From assembly GCA_001557505.1 (NCBI GenBank), contig LSAX01000004.1, forward strand, positions 1,426,001-1,490,000: 64,000 bases of DNA, read 5' to 3'. The position numbers and the translations under genes were made by a program. Below are positions 1 through 11,693 of this stretch, in pieces. The notes under the pieces were generated by a model. The model ran no database searches and was not told where the DNA came from. It saw nothing but the letters and a program-made list of their open reading frames with translations. Source of the stretch: Reticulascus tulasneorum. Lineage: Eukaryota > Ascomycota > Sordariomycetes > Glomerellales > Reticulascaceae. The number at the start of each line of letters is the position of its first letter. The first letter of the stretch is position 1.

Positions 1-1
1 T

Positions 2-592
2 CCGGATCAATGGCTTCGGAAATTAGTCGGTCATAAACAGGAAGTCTGCGGGCTGAAGTGGAACTGCGAAGATGGGCAGCTTGCAAGTGGTGGAAACGAC
101 AACAAACTCATGGTGTGGGACAAACTGTCCGAAACGCCATTGTGGAAGTTCTCAGACCATACCGCCGCAGTAAAAGCAATCGCCTGGTCGCCGCATCAAC
201 GAGGACTCTTGGCCTCTGGGGGCGGAACGGCAGATCGGAGGATAATCTTCCACGACACTGTTCGTGGCACCGTGATTAATGAGGTCGATACCGGGAGTCA
301 GGTCTGCAACCTTGCCTGGTCCAAGAACTCCAACGAAATTGTGTCGACGCACGGATACAGTCAGAACCAGATCGTGGTCTGGAAGTATCCTTCGATGACC
401 CAGGTAGTGAGTCTTACCGGGCATACATACCGAGTTTTGTACCTGGCAATGAGCCCCGACGGTCGGGTTGTTGTGACAGGTGCAGGGGATGAGACCTTAC
501 GTTTCTGGTCGGTGTTTGGACGAAGACCAGGAGCCCGGGAAGATAGCGACGGAGGCGGAGGACGACTGGCTGACTGGGGCATTATTCGATAA
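2..592 (+). CDS. cdh1: APC/C activator Cdh1/fizzy-related, C-terminal part (truncated by window start)
   Basis: Only the last 196 codons are in the window; the gene starts upstream. The reading frame shows consecutive WD40 blades, with GH...W(D/K) spacing and motifs such as [27 protein letters not shown] and [17 protein letters not shown]. It ends in Ile-Arg just before the TAA. A C-terminal IR dipeptide after a seven-blade propeller is characteristic of Cdc20/Cdh1 activators, which dock on the anaphase-promoting complex and bind D-box and KEN-box substrates. The CD-box wording ([10 protein letters not shown]) fits Cdh1 (Ste9/Srw1/FZR1) better than Cdc20, but the N-terminal C-box cannot be checked. 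The last blade is followed by a charged, glycine-rich spacer before the IR tail. Converges with the minus-strand gene downstream. Confidence 0.93.
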   Translation, partial: PDQWLRKLVGHKQEVCGLKWNCEDGQLASGGNDNKLMVWDKLSETPLWKFSDHTAAVKAIAWSPHQRGLLASGGGTADRRIIFHDTVRGTVINEVDTGSQVCNLAWSKNSNEIVSTHGYSQNQIVVWKYPSMTQVVSLTGHTYRVLYLAMSPDGRVVVTGAGDETLRFWSVFGRRPGAREDSDGGGGRLADWGIIR

Positions 593-1548
593 ACTCGAAA
601 GACAGGAGGATGTCAGCACTGTTTGATGATACCAATCGCCCTAACTCCACTTCACTCGGTTGAACACACCAAATCTCCCTTCACCCGTCATTGCGCGGAA
701 GAGAAGACGGAAACGAAACCGGGGGGAAACGAGCTCTTGAATTTTGACACCTTAGGACAATACCCCGCTGTAGCTGTATCATGTGCATAGAACGGCGTGG
801 ATTTGATTTTGAAATCTGATTTCTAGCTCCTCGAGCCGGTCGGTGGATGAGGCTCAAACCGTGGAGTTGTAGTGAGAAATCCGGGCATAGCACTGGTATG
901 GACAGCGGGAAAGATGGCGTCAATTTATTAGCTGAGAACCTGGGGATATTCTGAGGTCCAGGTGACTCAAATTCAAGATACTTGCTTTTGCTGCCAGACT
1001 TCGAACCCCCGTTGATAATAGTGACATGCGTTGCCGATGTGGCACCTTTCCCAGTGAGCATCATTGATACTGACTGTGCGTATATATTTTTGCATCAACA
1101 AAATCCCTGTGACGGCGTTCGCCAACTGTAACTGAATGTTGGAGACGGAAGAACGTCCCTCGTTGCAGTAATGATCCTCGGCATGCATCACAAATTTTCT
1201 CACCAAATGCATTTCGTCTGATCTCATGTTACTACTGTAGGCATTTCGTTTACCCCTTTAATTGAAAACAACGGCAGGTTTCTCCTGGGTATAGACTGCT
1301 CGAAAACACTTGGAACATTAACAGCTGTTCACCATGAACTCCAAAGATATCCAAAATCCGAGCAAACCATCGGAAAAGAAACCCACCTGGACCCCAAATG
1401 CTCGCAAACGTGGAGTCCAAAACAAAGGCAAGGCCACAACACCCAAACACAGCAAAACCCCGAATCTCGCCAAAGCCTCTCAAAACAGTGTCGTGGTAGG
1501 GGGCGGTGTCTTTCGGAGCAGCTCGGAAACTACCAAACAAACCACTGA
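593..1548. other. convergent intergenic region
   Basis: Shared 3' region between the Cdh1-type gene (+) and the GPC1 gene (-). An ATG ORF at 1334-1771 (+) runs antisense into the GPC1 3' end. Its second half only mirrors GPC1 coding sequence, so I do not call it a gene. Confidence 0.5.
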
Positions 1549-3240
1549 CTATGATTCAAGTTCGCCCAACTTTCTTTCCCGGGCGACGTCTCTAGCCCCA
1601 CCATCGATTCCAGTAGCGATGAGCCCCGCGGCAGAATCTTCGTTCAGAAGCGGGATCCGATCAACAGAATGCACATCTGCTTCAATAGCTGCTTCATGTA
1701 AAGCCTTCTCATCTGCGAGAGCAGAGTCCGACCGATTCTGTCCTGAGGTGGGGTTGGCAGCCGACATATGAAGGCCAGTTGGAACAGGCCCATCAGAATT
1801 TGGCGTAACCATCGGAGAGTTCACCGCGAACTCGGGGCTGTTTTGCCATTTGGTAACCTCTGCTTTCATTGCTTCGAGCTCCTTTTGGAAGCGTTTCCCG
1901 AAAACGTCGATATAAAATGTGGCACCATTGTAGATACTCCAGGTGAATACAGCCATAAGGAAAGACGCTGAGGCATATCGGTTGAAGAACCAGATTGGGC
2001 ACGGCAACATTGTGAGCACCGCGTATAAGTATTGTATCAGCATGAAGGCGGGCTCCTGCAGCGTGTTCGGAAGAGCCAGAACAATCTTCCCAATCCATGA
2101 CTTGGAATAAGAGCGGCGAAGCCAGGTGAAAGATGTGGGCCGCAGACCTGCCGCAATCTTTTCTCTTCGGCGTACAGTGATAAGAAAGTAGTACGACATC
2201 TGCCAGACCGCATAAGGAATCGTACTCCATGCCAACATAGACACTACGTTACCATACGCTGTTGGTGACCCGGGCGGAGAGTGTTTGATTGTCCATATTG
2301 CGGGGAAGCGGGCTGCTTGTCGGGCCTCTGGCCAGAGATGGACAATACAGTGCAATGTTGCGCAAGGCATGATATGTATGAACAAGGACGTAACTTTATC
2401 GAAACTGTGAAACACGAGGGAGTTCCTCCACATGATGATGGCTACCGCATTATTGCCGAAGGCTAAGCAATAAGTAGCAGTGAAGAGCCGTTTTGAGCCC
2501 GGGAAGAACCATATGCTAAGCATAAGGAGGACGTTGACAAAGTAGCAGAGATCGGCCAAGAAGTAGTGAAAATTGCGCCGATGATAGGTGAAGATGCGAA
2601 TCGGCATGAAGTAGACGAGTTGTAGGGTATACCAGATGTGGAAGAACTCTGGATAGCCGCCGATGAGATATCCGCTGATAAATATGTTCATCACGCCGCA
2701 GATGAACGATATCTTTTCCCGGAGTGTTATGCCCTTCGTGTCGTTCCACTGCTTCCCTAGCTTATCGACACTGAGCCGCATACGCTTCCGATACCTGTCA
2801 AGCTGTTCCTCAGCTGAGGGAGCGCGGCGGCGCCATTCCTCCACCATGCGCTCTCGAGCGAGATGACTCTTAGACTTAAGGGCTGCCCTCGATCTTCGTA
2901 CCTTCTCGGTTTGTGCCGATATCCCCTTTTGTAGTTTTTCAAGCTGCTGGGGCAACGCGAAGTTGTCCAGGATGTCGAGGACGGTCAGTCGGTCCAGGGG
3001 AGGAAAGGCATCCCAGTCCTCTTGATATGAACTACTACCCGAGAATGACGGATTCCTCGAGAGCCGCGGGCTTTTGGGAGTGCTAGGCCCGAGCGTTGGA
3101 GTATCAAGAATAGCATGGTCGGCAGGAGAAGAGCTGAGGGACGGCGTGTCTGTCGAGTCTGGGAAATTGCCAGCATCACTATCGGTCAAGGAATGGTTCC
3201 GCGTCGATTTTGGAATATCGAGGGGCTTTGATTCGGCCAT
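1549..3240 (-). CDS. gpc1: glycerophosphocholine acyltransferase Gpc1 (DUF2838 family)
   Basis: Single-exon ORF of 563 residues. A low-complexity Ser/Pro-rich N-terminus (about 1-85) and a basic coiled stretch (about 95-165) precede a multi-pass membrane core (about 175-450). The core contains the family-typical segments GGYPEFFHIWYTLQLVYFMP, RIFTYHRRNFHYFLADLCYF and GNNAVAIIMWRNSLVFHS. The layout matches yeast Gpc1, an ER enzyme that re-acylates glycerophosphocholine with acyl-CoA to lysophosphatidylcholine in phosphatidylcholine remodelling. The tail (about 475-563) is hydrophilic and probably cytosolic. The ATG at 3238-3240 opens directly into the Ser-rich leader and no intron is needed. 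It is divergently transcribed from SMC1 across a 1.65-kb gap. Family assignment is firm; the activity is inferred from the family. Confidence 0.9.
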   Translation of the reverse strand: MAESKPLDIPKSTRNHSLTDSDAGNFPDSTDTPSLSSSPADHAILDTPTLGPSTPKSPRLSRNPSFSGSSSYQEDWDAFPPLDRLTVLDILDNFALPQQLEKLQKGISAQTEKVRRSRAALKSKSHLARERMVEEWRRRAPSAEEQLDRYRKRMRLSVDKLGKQWNDTKGITLREKISFICGVMNIFISGYLIGGYPEFFHIWYTLQLVYFMPIRIFTYHRRNFHYFLADLCYFVNVLLMLSIWFFPGSKRLFTATYCLAFGNNAVAIIMWRNSLVFHSFDKVTSLFIHIMPCATLHCIVHLWPEARQAARFPAIWTIKHSPPGSPTAYGNVVSMLAWSTIPYAVWQMSYYFLITVRRREKIAAGLRPTSFTWLRRSYSKSWIGKIVLALPNTLQEPAFMLIQYLYAVLTMLPCPIWFFNRYASASFLMAVFTWSIYNGATFYIDVFGKRFQKELEAMKAEVTKWQNSPEFAVNSPMVTPNSDGPVPTGLHMSAANPTSGQNRSDSALADEKALHEAAIEADVHSVDRIPLLNEDSAAGLIATGIDGGARDVARERKLGELES

Positions 3241-4886
3241 TTCTGGTGCGGCCTAACTCCGATATACGGGCTGGGTGGGTTGTCGCAGGTGAAGAGAGGT
3301 GTCTTTGACGGGGTTCGATGTTGAATCTATTGTCGAGTCAACGAAGTGTTCACTGCAGGACCTGTGCTTGACTGTCACATGCAAGAGCTATGTCAGGAGA
3401 TCTAAGAGTAGCTCAGAACTCGAAGCATAGACGACAAGATGAAGTAGCGCCTTGGTCGGTGATGAAGAGACGGGATCGTCACGAGAGTTTTGTGCATACC
3501 AACTAAGCGAATCAAGAGGCTCGGTACAACTTGTACAGAGCCGAAGGAGGCCCTTGATAACTCAAGTCGCACACCAGCAGTTTGTGATTAGACCTGTATC
3601 TCTTGCTTGTTGTAATATCGGGAAGAAGCCCAACGATGGAGCGCGTTGTCGTACGAAGGTGGATGCTATTCGAGGTGTGCGCGTTGAAGGACAAGGGCAC
3701 ATGTGAAGAGGCGTAGATGCCAGCAGATGGCGCACTACTTCTAATCTGCGTAGCTCGATGAGTAGTCTAGTTGTGTCCCCTCCAGGAAAGATGGAGGAGT
3801 CAAGACCTGTGTCACTGGGTTCACGGTTTACACGTGTTTGGGGTTTGAGGGCTGGAACTGGTTTCGGTCGGCATCTTGGCAGTCGAATATGTTCGTTAGC
3901 AGCCGAGGAGGTACTCCCACAGGTAGGTAGGCTGCCTGGTCATTTCACAGGAAAGACAGGGTTGGATTGGATACGTCACGCCACATTGCTAGCCCACAAA
4001 GGTACATAGGTAGTTGACGTACAGTGTGTAGCAAGCTGGCTGCCCTGGGCTCGGAATTATTCGTACTGTACGTTCCCTTGAGCTTCCTCCTGATAAGTTC
4101 TTTACCACGTTTTATTTGTTGCTAGAGTAAACCCCCCGGTGGATGGAGGACGTAGGGAATCTACCTAGATACCCAACTGCACTGCCAAGGCGATCGTGAT
4201 CGAGAACGACTTGGAACTTCTGATACACTTCAGCAACGATAATGGTCATCTGCCTCTTCGAATCTCGCGCCGTTCCCTTCATAGCCCGTGGCTTGGACAG
4301 GTGCTGCGGGTGAGGCCTGTGGTTGGCTAGGTACTTAGGTAGTCCGTAGTTACTGCATAGCTCCCAAGACTGGTGCTTCGTCACAACTACATAGGTACTA
4401 ATAAATAAGGGAGATAGCTTGGAGCACGCCTTCCAAAATCGTACAGTCTAGGCTTGGGATATCACACTGTGATCTGATGCACGGGCATTTTTCATGTGAT
4501 GCATCACGTGGCGATAACACAGCCAGCTGGGTGGTTTCTTGGGATCGCCAAACTTCTGTGGGGCCGCCTTGTCGTCGCGTACCCACGCGCCTGTGGGATA
4601 TTGAGCAGAACTTGAGAAACCGCTCTCATCAAAACGTCGCATCGCACACAGAACCACGCCAAAGATGTGCCTAGTCCAACCCAGCTGCTCACTGTGTTCT
4701 GTTTCTATGCTGCATAAAGTTGGCACTCATCACAATCTGAATTCCGTCTGAAGCGGCAGCATCTCTTGGAAGTCCGTTTGGCAGAACTTGTCGCAAACGC
4801 GACAACTCGTTCCATCCCGAGAACTTTACCTGATTAGCAATCAGCTTCCAAACAGGCAACCTCCACATCAATCATAAACAGCGAAA
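3241..4886. promoter_or_regulatory. divergent intergenic region between gpc1 and smc1
   Basis: About 1.65 kb separates the two divergent starts, so it must hold both promoters. No convincing ORF. It carries several copies of an intergenic word related to CTAGGTAC/TAGGTAG (near 4007, 4160, 4330 and 4390). Confidence 0.5.
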
Positions 4887-7800
4887 ATGGGCAAGCTAAT
4901 TAGGCTTGAGCTCTTCAGTCCGTCACGGTCCTTGATTCTGACTTGCAACTCGTGCGCTGACTCTCGAGCAGATTTCAAGTCCTACAAGGGCCATCACGTT
5001 CTTCTATTCGGGGACTCGTATTTCACGTCCATTATCGGGCCAAATGGATCTGGAAAATCAAACTCGTAAGCAAGCCCTCCCACAGCACTTGCCTCGTACA
5101 CTCGTGAGCATGTCTTAATGGTTCCGCAATAGGATGGATGCCATCTCCTTCGTCCTTGGCATCAAATCGTCCCATTTAAGATCCGCTCATCTGAAAGATT
5201 TGGTCTATCGCGGCCGCGTTCTGAAGACATCCAAGATCAACGACGACGGATCTGCAGAGGCTCCTGGTGCGAATGGTCAGAGCAATGGTTATGCCAATGG
5301 CGATGCGGATGACCACTCCCTCAAGTCGTCTCGCAATGATCCCAAGACGGCATGGGTTATGGCAGTATACGAAGATGATGCCGGAGATGAAAATAAATGG
5401 AAAAGATCCATTACCAGCCAAGGCGCGAGCGAGTACCGCATCAACGATCGCGTGGTCACAGCTCAGCAATATAACGCAGCGCTCGAGGCAGAAAACATCC
5501 TTATTAAGGCTAGAAATTTTCTAGTTTTCCAAGGCGATGTTGAAGCCATTGCTGCACAATCCCCACAGGATCTCACCCGCTTGATCGAACAGATTTCGGG
5601 AAGTCTGGAGTACAAAGCCGAGTATGAAAAGCTCCAAAGCGAGGCAGAACAGGCCGCCGAGAACCAGAGCTATCAGCTACATCGACGACGTGGCATCAAT
5701 TCGGAAATTAAGCAATACCAGGAACAGAAAAAGGAGGCCGAGAACTTCCAACGAAAGACTGAGGAGAGAGATGATGCTATCGTGGATCACATTCTTTGGA
5801 AGCTGTACCATTTTCAAAACGGCATGGACGAATCCACGGCTAAGATTCAGGACCACCAAGAGAACTTGGAAGAGTTTCGACGGAACGTTGAAACCTTTGA
5901 AAAGAAGCTTGAAGCAGCACGGAGAGAGCAGTCGGCTGTTGGACGAGAGGTTAGCAAAATCGACAAAAACATAAGATCCAAGGAGAGACATCTGGAAGAC
6001 CTGGAGAATAGTCTTATTCCAGTGATTGAGAAGGTGGACCAGAGTACTCGTGACATCGGCACTCTGCGCCAACGCATGGAAACCGTGCGAAAGGAGAGTG
6101 AGGAGCAAGCCAAGAGCACCCAGGACGACCAGAAAAACCTGAAAACTGTCGAAAAGGCGCAAGAACGCTACGAGAATGAGCACAAAGAGCGCATGAAGAA
6201 ACAAGGTAAAGCACTAAGCGATGCGGACCGTAAGGAGTATAATACTCTTCGTTCTCAAGTTCTGTCGAGGTCTTCGGCAAATCAGGCTCGGCTCGGTAAC
6301 CTTCTTCGGCAGCAAAAGACGGATGAAGTCACTGTCAATAGCCTCAAAGGCAAAGTCGACACCATCTCTGCTGCAGCGGAGAAGCTAGAGGGCGAGGTGG
6401 AGACCATTGGGGAGAGGAAATCAGCTGCTGAAAGTACCATCCAGCAATTATCCGAGGAAGTTGCTTCCAAGAAGAAAGAGTTCGGCCAAGTGCAGTCGGA
6501 GCGCGTTCGGACAAACCAAAAACGCACTGAGCTGGAAGAGAAGCTCGAGAATGTCGCGAAGCAGCTTAGAGAAGCCGACGACAGCAGGCGACAGAACAAC
6601 AGAGAGAGCCGGATGAAGGAGATGGTGAACAACCTAAAGCGGGTTTATCCTGGCGTCAAGGGACGTGTGGGCGATCTTTGCAAACCCAAGCAGAAGAAGT
6701 TCGACGAGGCTGTTGGCGTGGCTTTGGGTCGCGACTTTGAGTCTGTCGTTGTTGACACCGAGAAGACTGGAGTCGACTGTGTTCAATACCTCAAGGATCA
6801 GCGCTTTGCTCCAATGACGTTCATTCCTCTGGACAACATCAAAGTGAACGCCGTAAACTCATCCATCAAGGGCATTGCTGGTGCAAGGTTGACTATTGAC
6901 ACGATCGACTTCGACAGTGCTTACGAGCGCGCCATGTCTTATGCATGTGGCAGCTCCGTGGTGGCAGATAGTCTCGATATTGCCAAACAAATCTGCTATG
7001 AGAGGAAGATTCCTGTGAAAGCTGTCACTCTGGAAGGCTTCGTCATCCACAAAGGCGGTCTCATGACCGGCGGGCGAGGCCCGGAACATAAGGGTGGGAA
7101 GCGTCGCTTTGAAGAGCATGACGTCCAGGCCCTGCAGCGACTGGCATCGAAATACAAAGAGGAGCTTGAGAAGCTACCAAAAATTGACAGACGCGGTACT
7201 GCTGAGGAATCTCTTCAGATTGATCTTCACGGGCTGGAGCCTCGCCTTGCAGCCGCCAAACGCGAGCTCGCTCATCTAGAGAAGAATCTGGCGAGCAAGA
7301 AGAAAGAAAGGGATCACGAGAAGAAGCAGCTGCGCGAATGGGAGCCAAAGTTCTTGGAGAAGAACGCCGAGCTGGAGAGAATCCAACAAACGGTCGACGA
7401 ATTCCAAGCTGCCATTTCAAAAGTGGAAGATGAAATCTTCTCCGGCTTCTGCTCAAGACTCGGCTTTAGCAACATTAGAGCCTACGAATCTGAACACCAA
7501 GGTTTGGAACGAGAGGTTGAAGAGCAACGCAAACAGTTTGATGTTCAGAAGCAGAAGCTGAAAAGTCGCCTCACCTGGGGAGAGTCAAGACACAAGGACA
7601 CGCTGAACAGGGTCAACACGATGCAAAAGCAACTAAAACGCTTCCAAGATGATCTCAGGGCCTATAAGAAGGAGAAATCCGACGTTGAGGCCGCCATGGG
7701 TCGCGAAAAGGATGAACTGGATGCTCTTCGCGAAACCGTTGAGGAATTTCGGGCTGAACTGGAGGAGAAGTCCCAGAAGGTCGCCGAGGCTAGAGCTGAG

Positions 7801-8905
7801 GTCCAGAAGCGGAGCAAGGAAATCGACGGCCGGCAGAAGGAGATAACTGCCTTGGAAACGATTGTGCAGAAGAACAGCGCAAGCAAATTTGCTCTGCTGA
7901 GACGGTGCAAGCTAGAGCAGATACCCATTCCCTTGGTCCAAGGGTCCCTCGACAACCTGCCAAATGAGGATAATCTCCTTCGTCAAGACCCAGATGCCAT
8001 GGAAGTTGATGAGGAAGAAGATGAACAGCTCATGGAGGCCGCGCTAGATGACCACGGGATTGAAGTAGACTACGAGCGGCTGGATGATGAACTCAGAACG
8101 GTAAGCGTCCCCTTCCAACAGATCATACCAGGACAATTGCTAACATTAGTATGATTAGTCGAATGACGCAAGTGTTGAGGAGAGCTTGCAAGAAAAAATA
8201 GCGTCGTTGACAGCAGAGCTTGAGAAACTAAACCCAAACATGAGAGCTATCGAACGGCTGGAAAGCGTCGAGTCGAGGCTTAAGTCTACGGAGCAAGACT
8301 TTGAAGATTCCAGGGCAGCTCTTAAGGGGGCTCGCGATGCTTTCAATCAAGTCAAGGCTCAGAGATTTGAGCTCTTCAACAAGGCATTCATGCACATACA
8401 GGAGCAGATCTCACATGTTTACAAGGATCTTACCCGGTCGGAAGCGTATCCTCTTGGTGGTCAAGCATACCTCGACATAGAGGAGGACACTGACACACCG
8501 TATCTTTCGGGTATCAAGTATCACGCAATGCCGCCTCTGAAGCGCTTCAGAGATATGGAGCATCTTTCAGGAGGAGAGAAGACGATGGCGGCCCTCGCTC
8601 TTCTATTCGCCATTCACAGTTACCAGCCCAGTCCATTCTTCGTACTCGACGAGGTTGACGCAGCATTGGACAACGCGAATGTGGAGAAGATCAAGAAATA
8701 TATACGCGAGCATGCCGGTCCAGGCATGCAGTTCGTTGTGATTAGTCTCAAGACGGGCCTGTTCCAAGATAGCGAGAGCTTGGTTGGTGTCTATCGAGAT
8801 CAGGAGGTCAACAGCTCCAGGACTCTCACCCTAGATGTAAGTCCCCGCTGTGGCCCGCTTATACGTCCGCTACTGACTGTGATATAGCTTCGAAAGTATG
8901 CGTAA
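4887..8905 (+). CDS. smc1: cohesin subunit SMC1 (five exons)
   Basis: Exons 4887-4917, 4972-5065, 5133-8100, 8159-8836 and 8888-8905 give 1262 residues, normal for Smc1. All junctions are GT...AG and were set by the conserved protein: MGKLIRLELF joins NFKSYKG, and the end reads TLTLD joined to LRKYA. Walker A is GPNGSGKS (33-40). Long coiled coils flank a hinge at about 545-665 (from GVKGRVGDLC through GGLMTGGRG). The ABC signature LSGGEK is at 1167-1172 and Walker B FFVLDEVDAALD begins near 1191. The head domain is therefore complete and should be an active ATPase. Smc1 pairs with Smc3 and the kleisin Rad21/Scc1 to hold sister chromatids together. The first and last exons are very short (31 and 18 bases), so automated models could easily miss them. 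Confidence 0.97.
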
Positions 8906-9061
8906 TAGCGACAATCATGAGGGCGTGAATGAGGAGGTGCCCAAGTGAGCTAGAATAGCAGGATGCTGATGATGAATAACGAGCGTTGGCTTGGATGTGG
9001 GGTTACGACGATACCAGCCTTGCATTCTTATGACTAACTGTCCAAGAGAGGCACTACCTTT

Positions 9062-9241
9062 CTAAATGTTGTATTTTAGCACGGTCCGAATGGCGTTGTT
9101 GTTTGGCGTCCCGTCGCCATCTTGGAATGCTTCTTCGGAATTGTCACGAATATGATCCTTCCGCTTGTTAATGTGCTGGCGTGCCTTCACCTGTAAGCTT
9201 GTGAAAAGGATCAGTCGAAGACTCGAAGTGGGGAGCGACAT
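9062..9241 (-). CDS. candidate small protein, 59 residues, unrecognised
   Basis: I do not recognise this protein. An ATG-initiated minus-strand ORF starts MSLPTSSLRLILF, continues with a basic stretch (KARQHINKRKDHIRD), and ends with an acidic/Asn-rich tail (residues about 35-59). The composition looks like coding rather than random antisense, and no annotated gene lies on the other strand here. It would converge on SMC1 and diverge from the TFIIE-alpha gene. The reading frame is open further upstream, to 9322. A splice acceptor (TTACAG) lies just before the basic stretch, so this may instead be the last exon of a larger gene whose upstream exon I could not identify. Confidence 0.25.
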   Translation of the reverse strand: MSLPTSSLRLILFTSLQVKARQHINKRKDHIRDNSEEAFQDGDGTPNNNAIRTVLKYNI

Positions 9242-9823
9242 GCTCGTCTGGCCAGGGTACAAGCTAGTCCCCGCAAGCTCATTGATGGTTGAAATAACAT
9301 TGAAAGCAGCATGGATGGGCAAAGAAGCCTACATGTGTATGACTTTAGTATATGGGCGTGTTTTTCAGTTCTCCTTTGAAAACACCATCTAAAAGAACCC
9401 CCGGTCTGGCTGGTGGGGCAAGGTTGGGGAGCCCCACCGTGGAGCTTATTAGGTGGGTCCAACGCCTAGTGCAGTTCATTACCTTATCCTGGTTGTTTGT
9501 TCAATTTCGTTGCTCGTGCCTAAAAAGTAGAAAACCTCAGATTGTCTCCCACATATTGAACGCCAGACGTACAATGCGCCTACAACCCTTGAATAGAAGG
9601 ACAGCACTCGAGCCGACTACCCGATCTATGAATTGTTCCCGGTGTTATGTGGCGACTTGTATTTGACCCTCAGTAACTTGAGTGGCTGGCGATGGACTGC
9701 CTTCTTCCTTACGCACTCCCAACCGCACACCTGTTTTCATAGCTATACAACCCTCTACGAAAGGGCTTACCATCGTCCACGCAGTGTCCTTGGGTGAACC
9801 GTCTCGATCTTACTTCTCAGGAG
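9242..9823. promoter_or_regulatory. upstream region of the TFIIE-alpha gene
   Basis: Nothing recognisable except the presumed promoter and 5' leader of the plus-strand gene that starts at 9824. Small overlapping ORFs on both strands show no family features. Confidence 0.4.
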
Positions 9824-11248
9824 ATGGCGCAGCCAATGGACATGGCGAAGACTTTGGTCAAATCGGTCATGCGTGCCTTCTACGAGACTCGGCACATCTT
9901 GGTTATTGATGCCCTGATCATACATTCAGCGTAAGAGCTTCCTTGTGTTCTTTCCTTGGGCTCATGAAGCTAACCGATTACTAGCCTCCGCGACGATGAT
10001 CTTGCATATCTCATGTCTATGAACACCAAAGATCTACATAAACTTTGTGGCAGACTGCGAGAGGATCGTTTTCTTGCAGTGTAAGAACATTCGAGTATCC
10101 CGTGCCACGATCATCGCTGATAGTATTGTCTTGATAGGTTTACACGGCCAGAAGTGCGAGAGGATCCAAAGAACCCTGGAGTCATGGGACGAGCTGTCAA
10201 CAGAACCTACTACTACATCGATTATCGCCAAACCATTGACGCGATCAAGTGGCGGGTGTATACGGTGGATAAAGATATCCAGGGCACAACTGTGCCGGTG
10301 AGCGAGCGAAAAGAATACTTTTGCGCTCGCTGCAAAGCCGAATGGACCCAAATGGAGGTACTCGACAATTTCGGGCCTGACGGATTTCTTTGTCATCGGT
10401 GTAGCTATCCTCTCACCCACGATCTCGAACGGAACTCCACCGGCCATGAGCAGTCAACCAGGCTTAACAACCAGTTCAAATTCATCACTGATCTACTTCC
10501 CAGAATCGATGCAGTGGTTGTGCCGGAGAATACTTTCGACATTGCCATCAGCAACGCTCGGCCAGTCGTTCGGGATGCCAGCTACCAGAGCGTGGGTTCG
10601 GTTCCGCTGAACTCAGTGCACCAGCCAACAGCAGTCAGGGGCCTCGAGAATGTTGGGCCCAAGTCCATGTCGGTCAACATATCCACGTCAGATGGCCCGT
10701 CGGAAGCGGAGAAGGCCGCAGAAAAGGCGTTGAAGGAGAAAATTGCAAAGCAGAACGCGCTCCCGTCGTGGATGTCCAACAGTACTGTCACAGGCGAATC
10801 CTTTTCGGTGGGCACTGGGCCAACACCGGCAACCAAACTCGAAGAGGCAGATGTGAAAGATGAGTTGCTCAAGGTGTCGGATGAGAAGGATCACGCCGAG
10901 CTTGATGATTACTTCGCTCGTCTCAAAGAACAGCAAGCGGAAGAGGCGCGAAAGGAGATGGAAGAAGAAGAGTACGGATCAGATGAGGAAGAAGATGATG
11001 AAGACGAGGACGATGACTTCGAGGATGTGGTTGCCACAGGCAATAACTCCAGTGGTGCTACACCCATGAGTGTCTCGAATTCTACGCCTGCTCTGAAACT
11101 AGAAAATTCAGCGCAGGCGTCACCCGCAGTCGGTAATAGTCCTAGCTCGGATGACAGGCAAGCCAAAAAGGTGAAATTGGAGGCGCCTGCACAGCTGGCT
11201 GAGGAGGACGGCGAGAGCGAGGAGGACGTCGAGTTTGAGGACGTCTAG
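9824..11248 (+). CDS. tfa1: transcription initiation factor TFIIE alpha subunit (Tfa1)
   Basis: Three exons (9824-9930, 9985-10080, 10138-11248) encode 437 residues. The start MAQPMDMAKTLVKSVMRAFY opens the winged-helix domain (about 1-100; includes LRDDDLAYLMSMNTKDLHKLCGRL and NRTYYYIDY). A zinc ribbon follows with C130-x2-C133 and C153-x2-C156, the family hallmark. The C-terminal half is low complexity, with an acidic block near 265-300 (EEEEYGSDEEEDDEDEDDD) and an acidic tail, as in other TFIIE-alpha proteins, where acidic regions contact TFIIH. TFIIE recruits TFIIH to RNA polymerase II preinitiation complexes. Both introns have clean GTAAG donors, and splicing restores one continuous frame. 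Length is close to yeast Tfa1 (482). Confidence 0.95.
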
Positions 11249-11693
11249 CTATGGTGTAAACTGCCCAGAGTAAAGGTTTTGGGGCGGTCTATCGTATTTT
11301 CATCGGCTTGCTGGAGATGCATAGTTCAAATAACATTGATAGGCTGGGAGAGCATCTTATCATGGATCGTGGCCAAGACATCATCTTCCGAGCAAGTACA
11401 CAACAACGGCAAGCTACCTAGCTACAAAGGACATCCGCCATGTGTGCGACTCGAGATTGCCTTGAGTCGACGCACAATATGAACCATTTCTATAATAAAA
11501 TAACCCTTGTCTGAGTGGATGACGTGCAAGGAAATGTTTTAGCTAAGGTAGCGGCGCAGTAATACTTACCTACCTAAGGTAGGTACGAAGTAATTACCTT
11601 GTAGCGTCGCTGTCTGAATTTAGCACCGCCTGCCGATTTCTCCATTAGCCAGAAAAAAAGTTATTAGTCCCCAGTGGAGGTCAGCTCGGAGGA
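11249..11693. other. intergenic region with a perfect TACCTACCT inverted repeat
   Basis: 3' flank of TFIIE-alpha and 5' flank of the small gene at 11694. At 11567-11585 there is a perfect inverted repeat, TACCTACCT-A-AGGTAGGTA, the cleanest copy of a word seen in many gaps of this window. Confidence 0.5.
11567..11585. repeat. TACCTACCT-A-AGGTAGGTA inverted repeat
   Basis: Nine-base arms around one base, perfectly complementary. Best example of a dispersed intergenic word family in this window. Confidence 0.8.

Noticed and set aside
1000..1030. GGTTCGAAGTC on the minus strand, like a tRNA B box
   Set aside because: Flanking sequence does not fold into a cloverleaf and no A box is present.
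1334..1771. 145-codon plus-strand ORF with ATG between cdh1 and gpc1
   Set aside because: The second half is the antisense shadow of gpc1 coding sequence and the first half is simple Lys/Ser-rich sequence in a shared 3' region.
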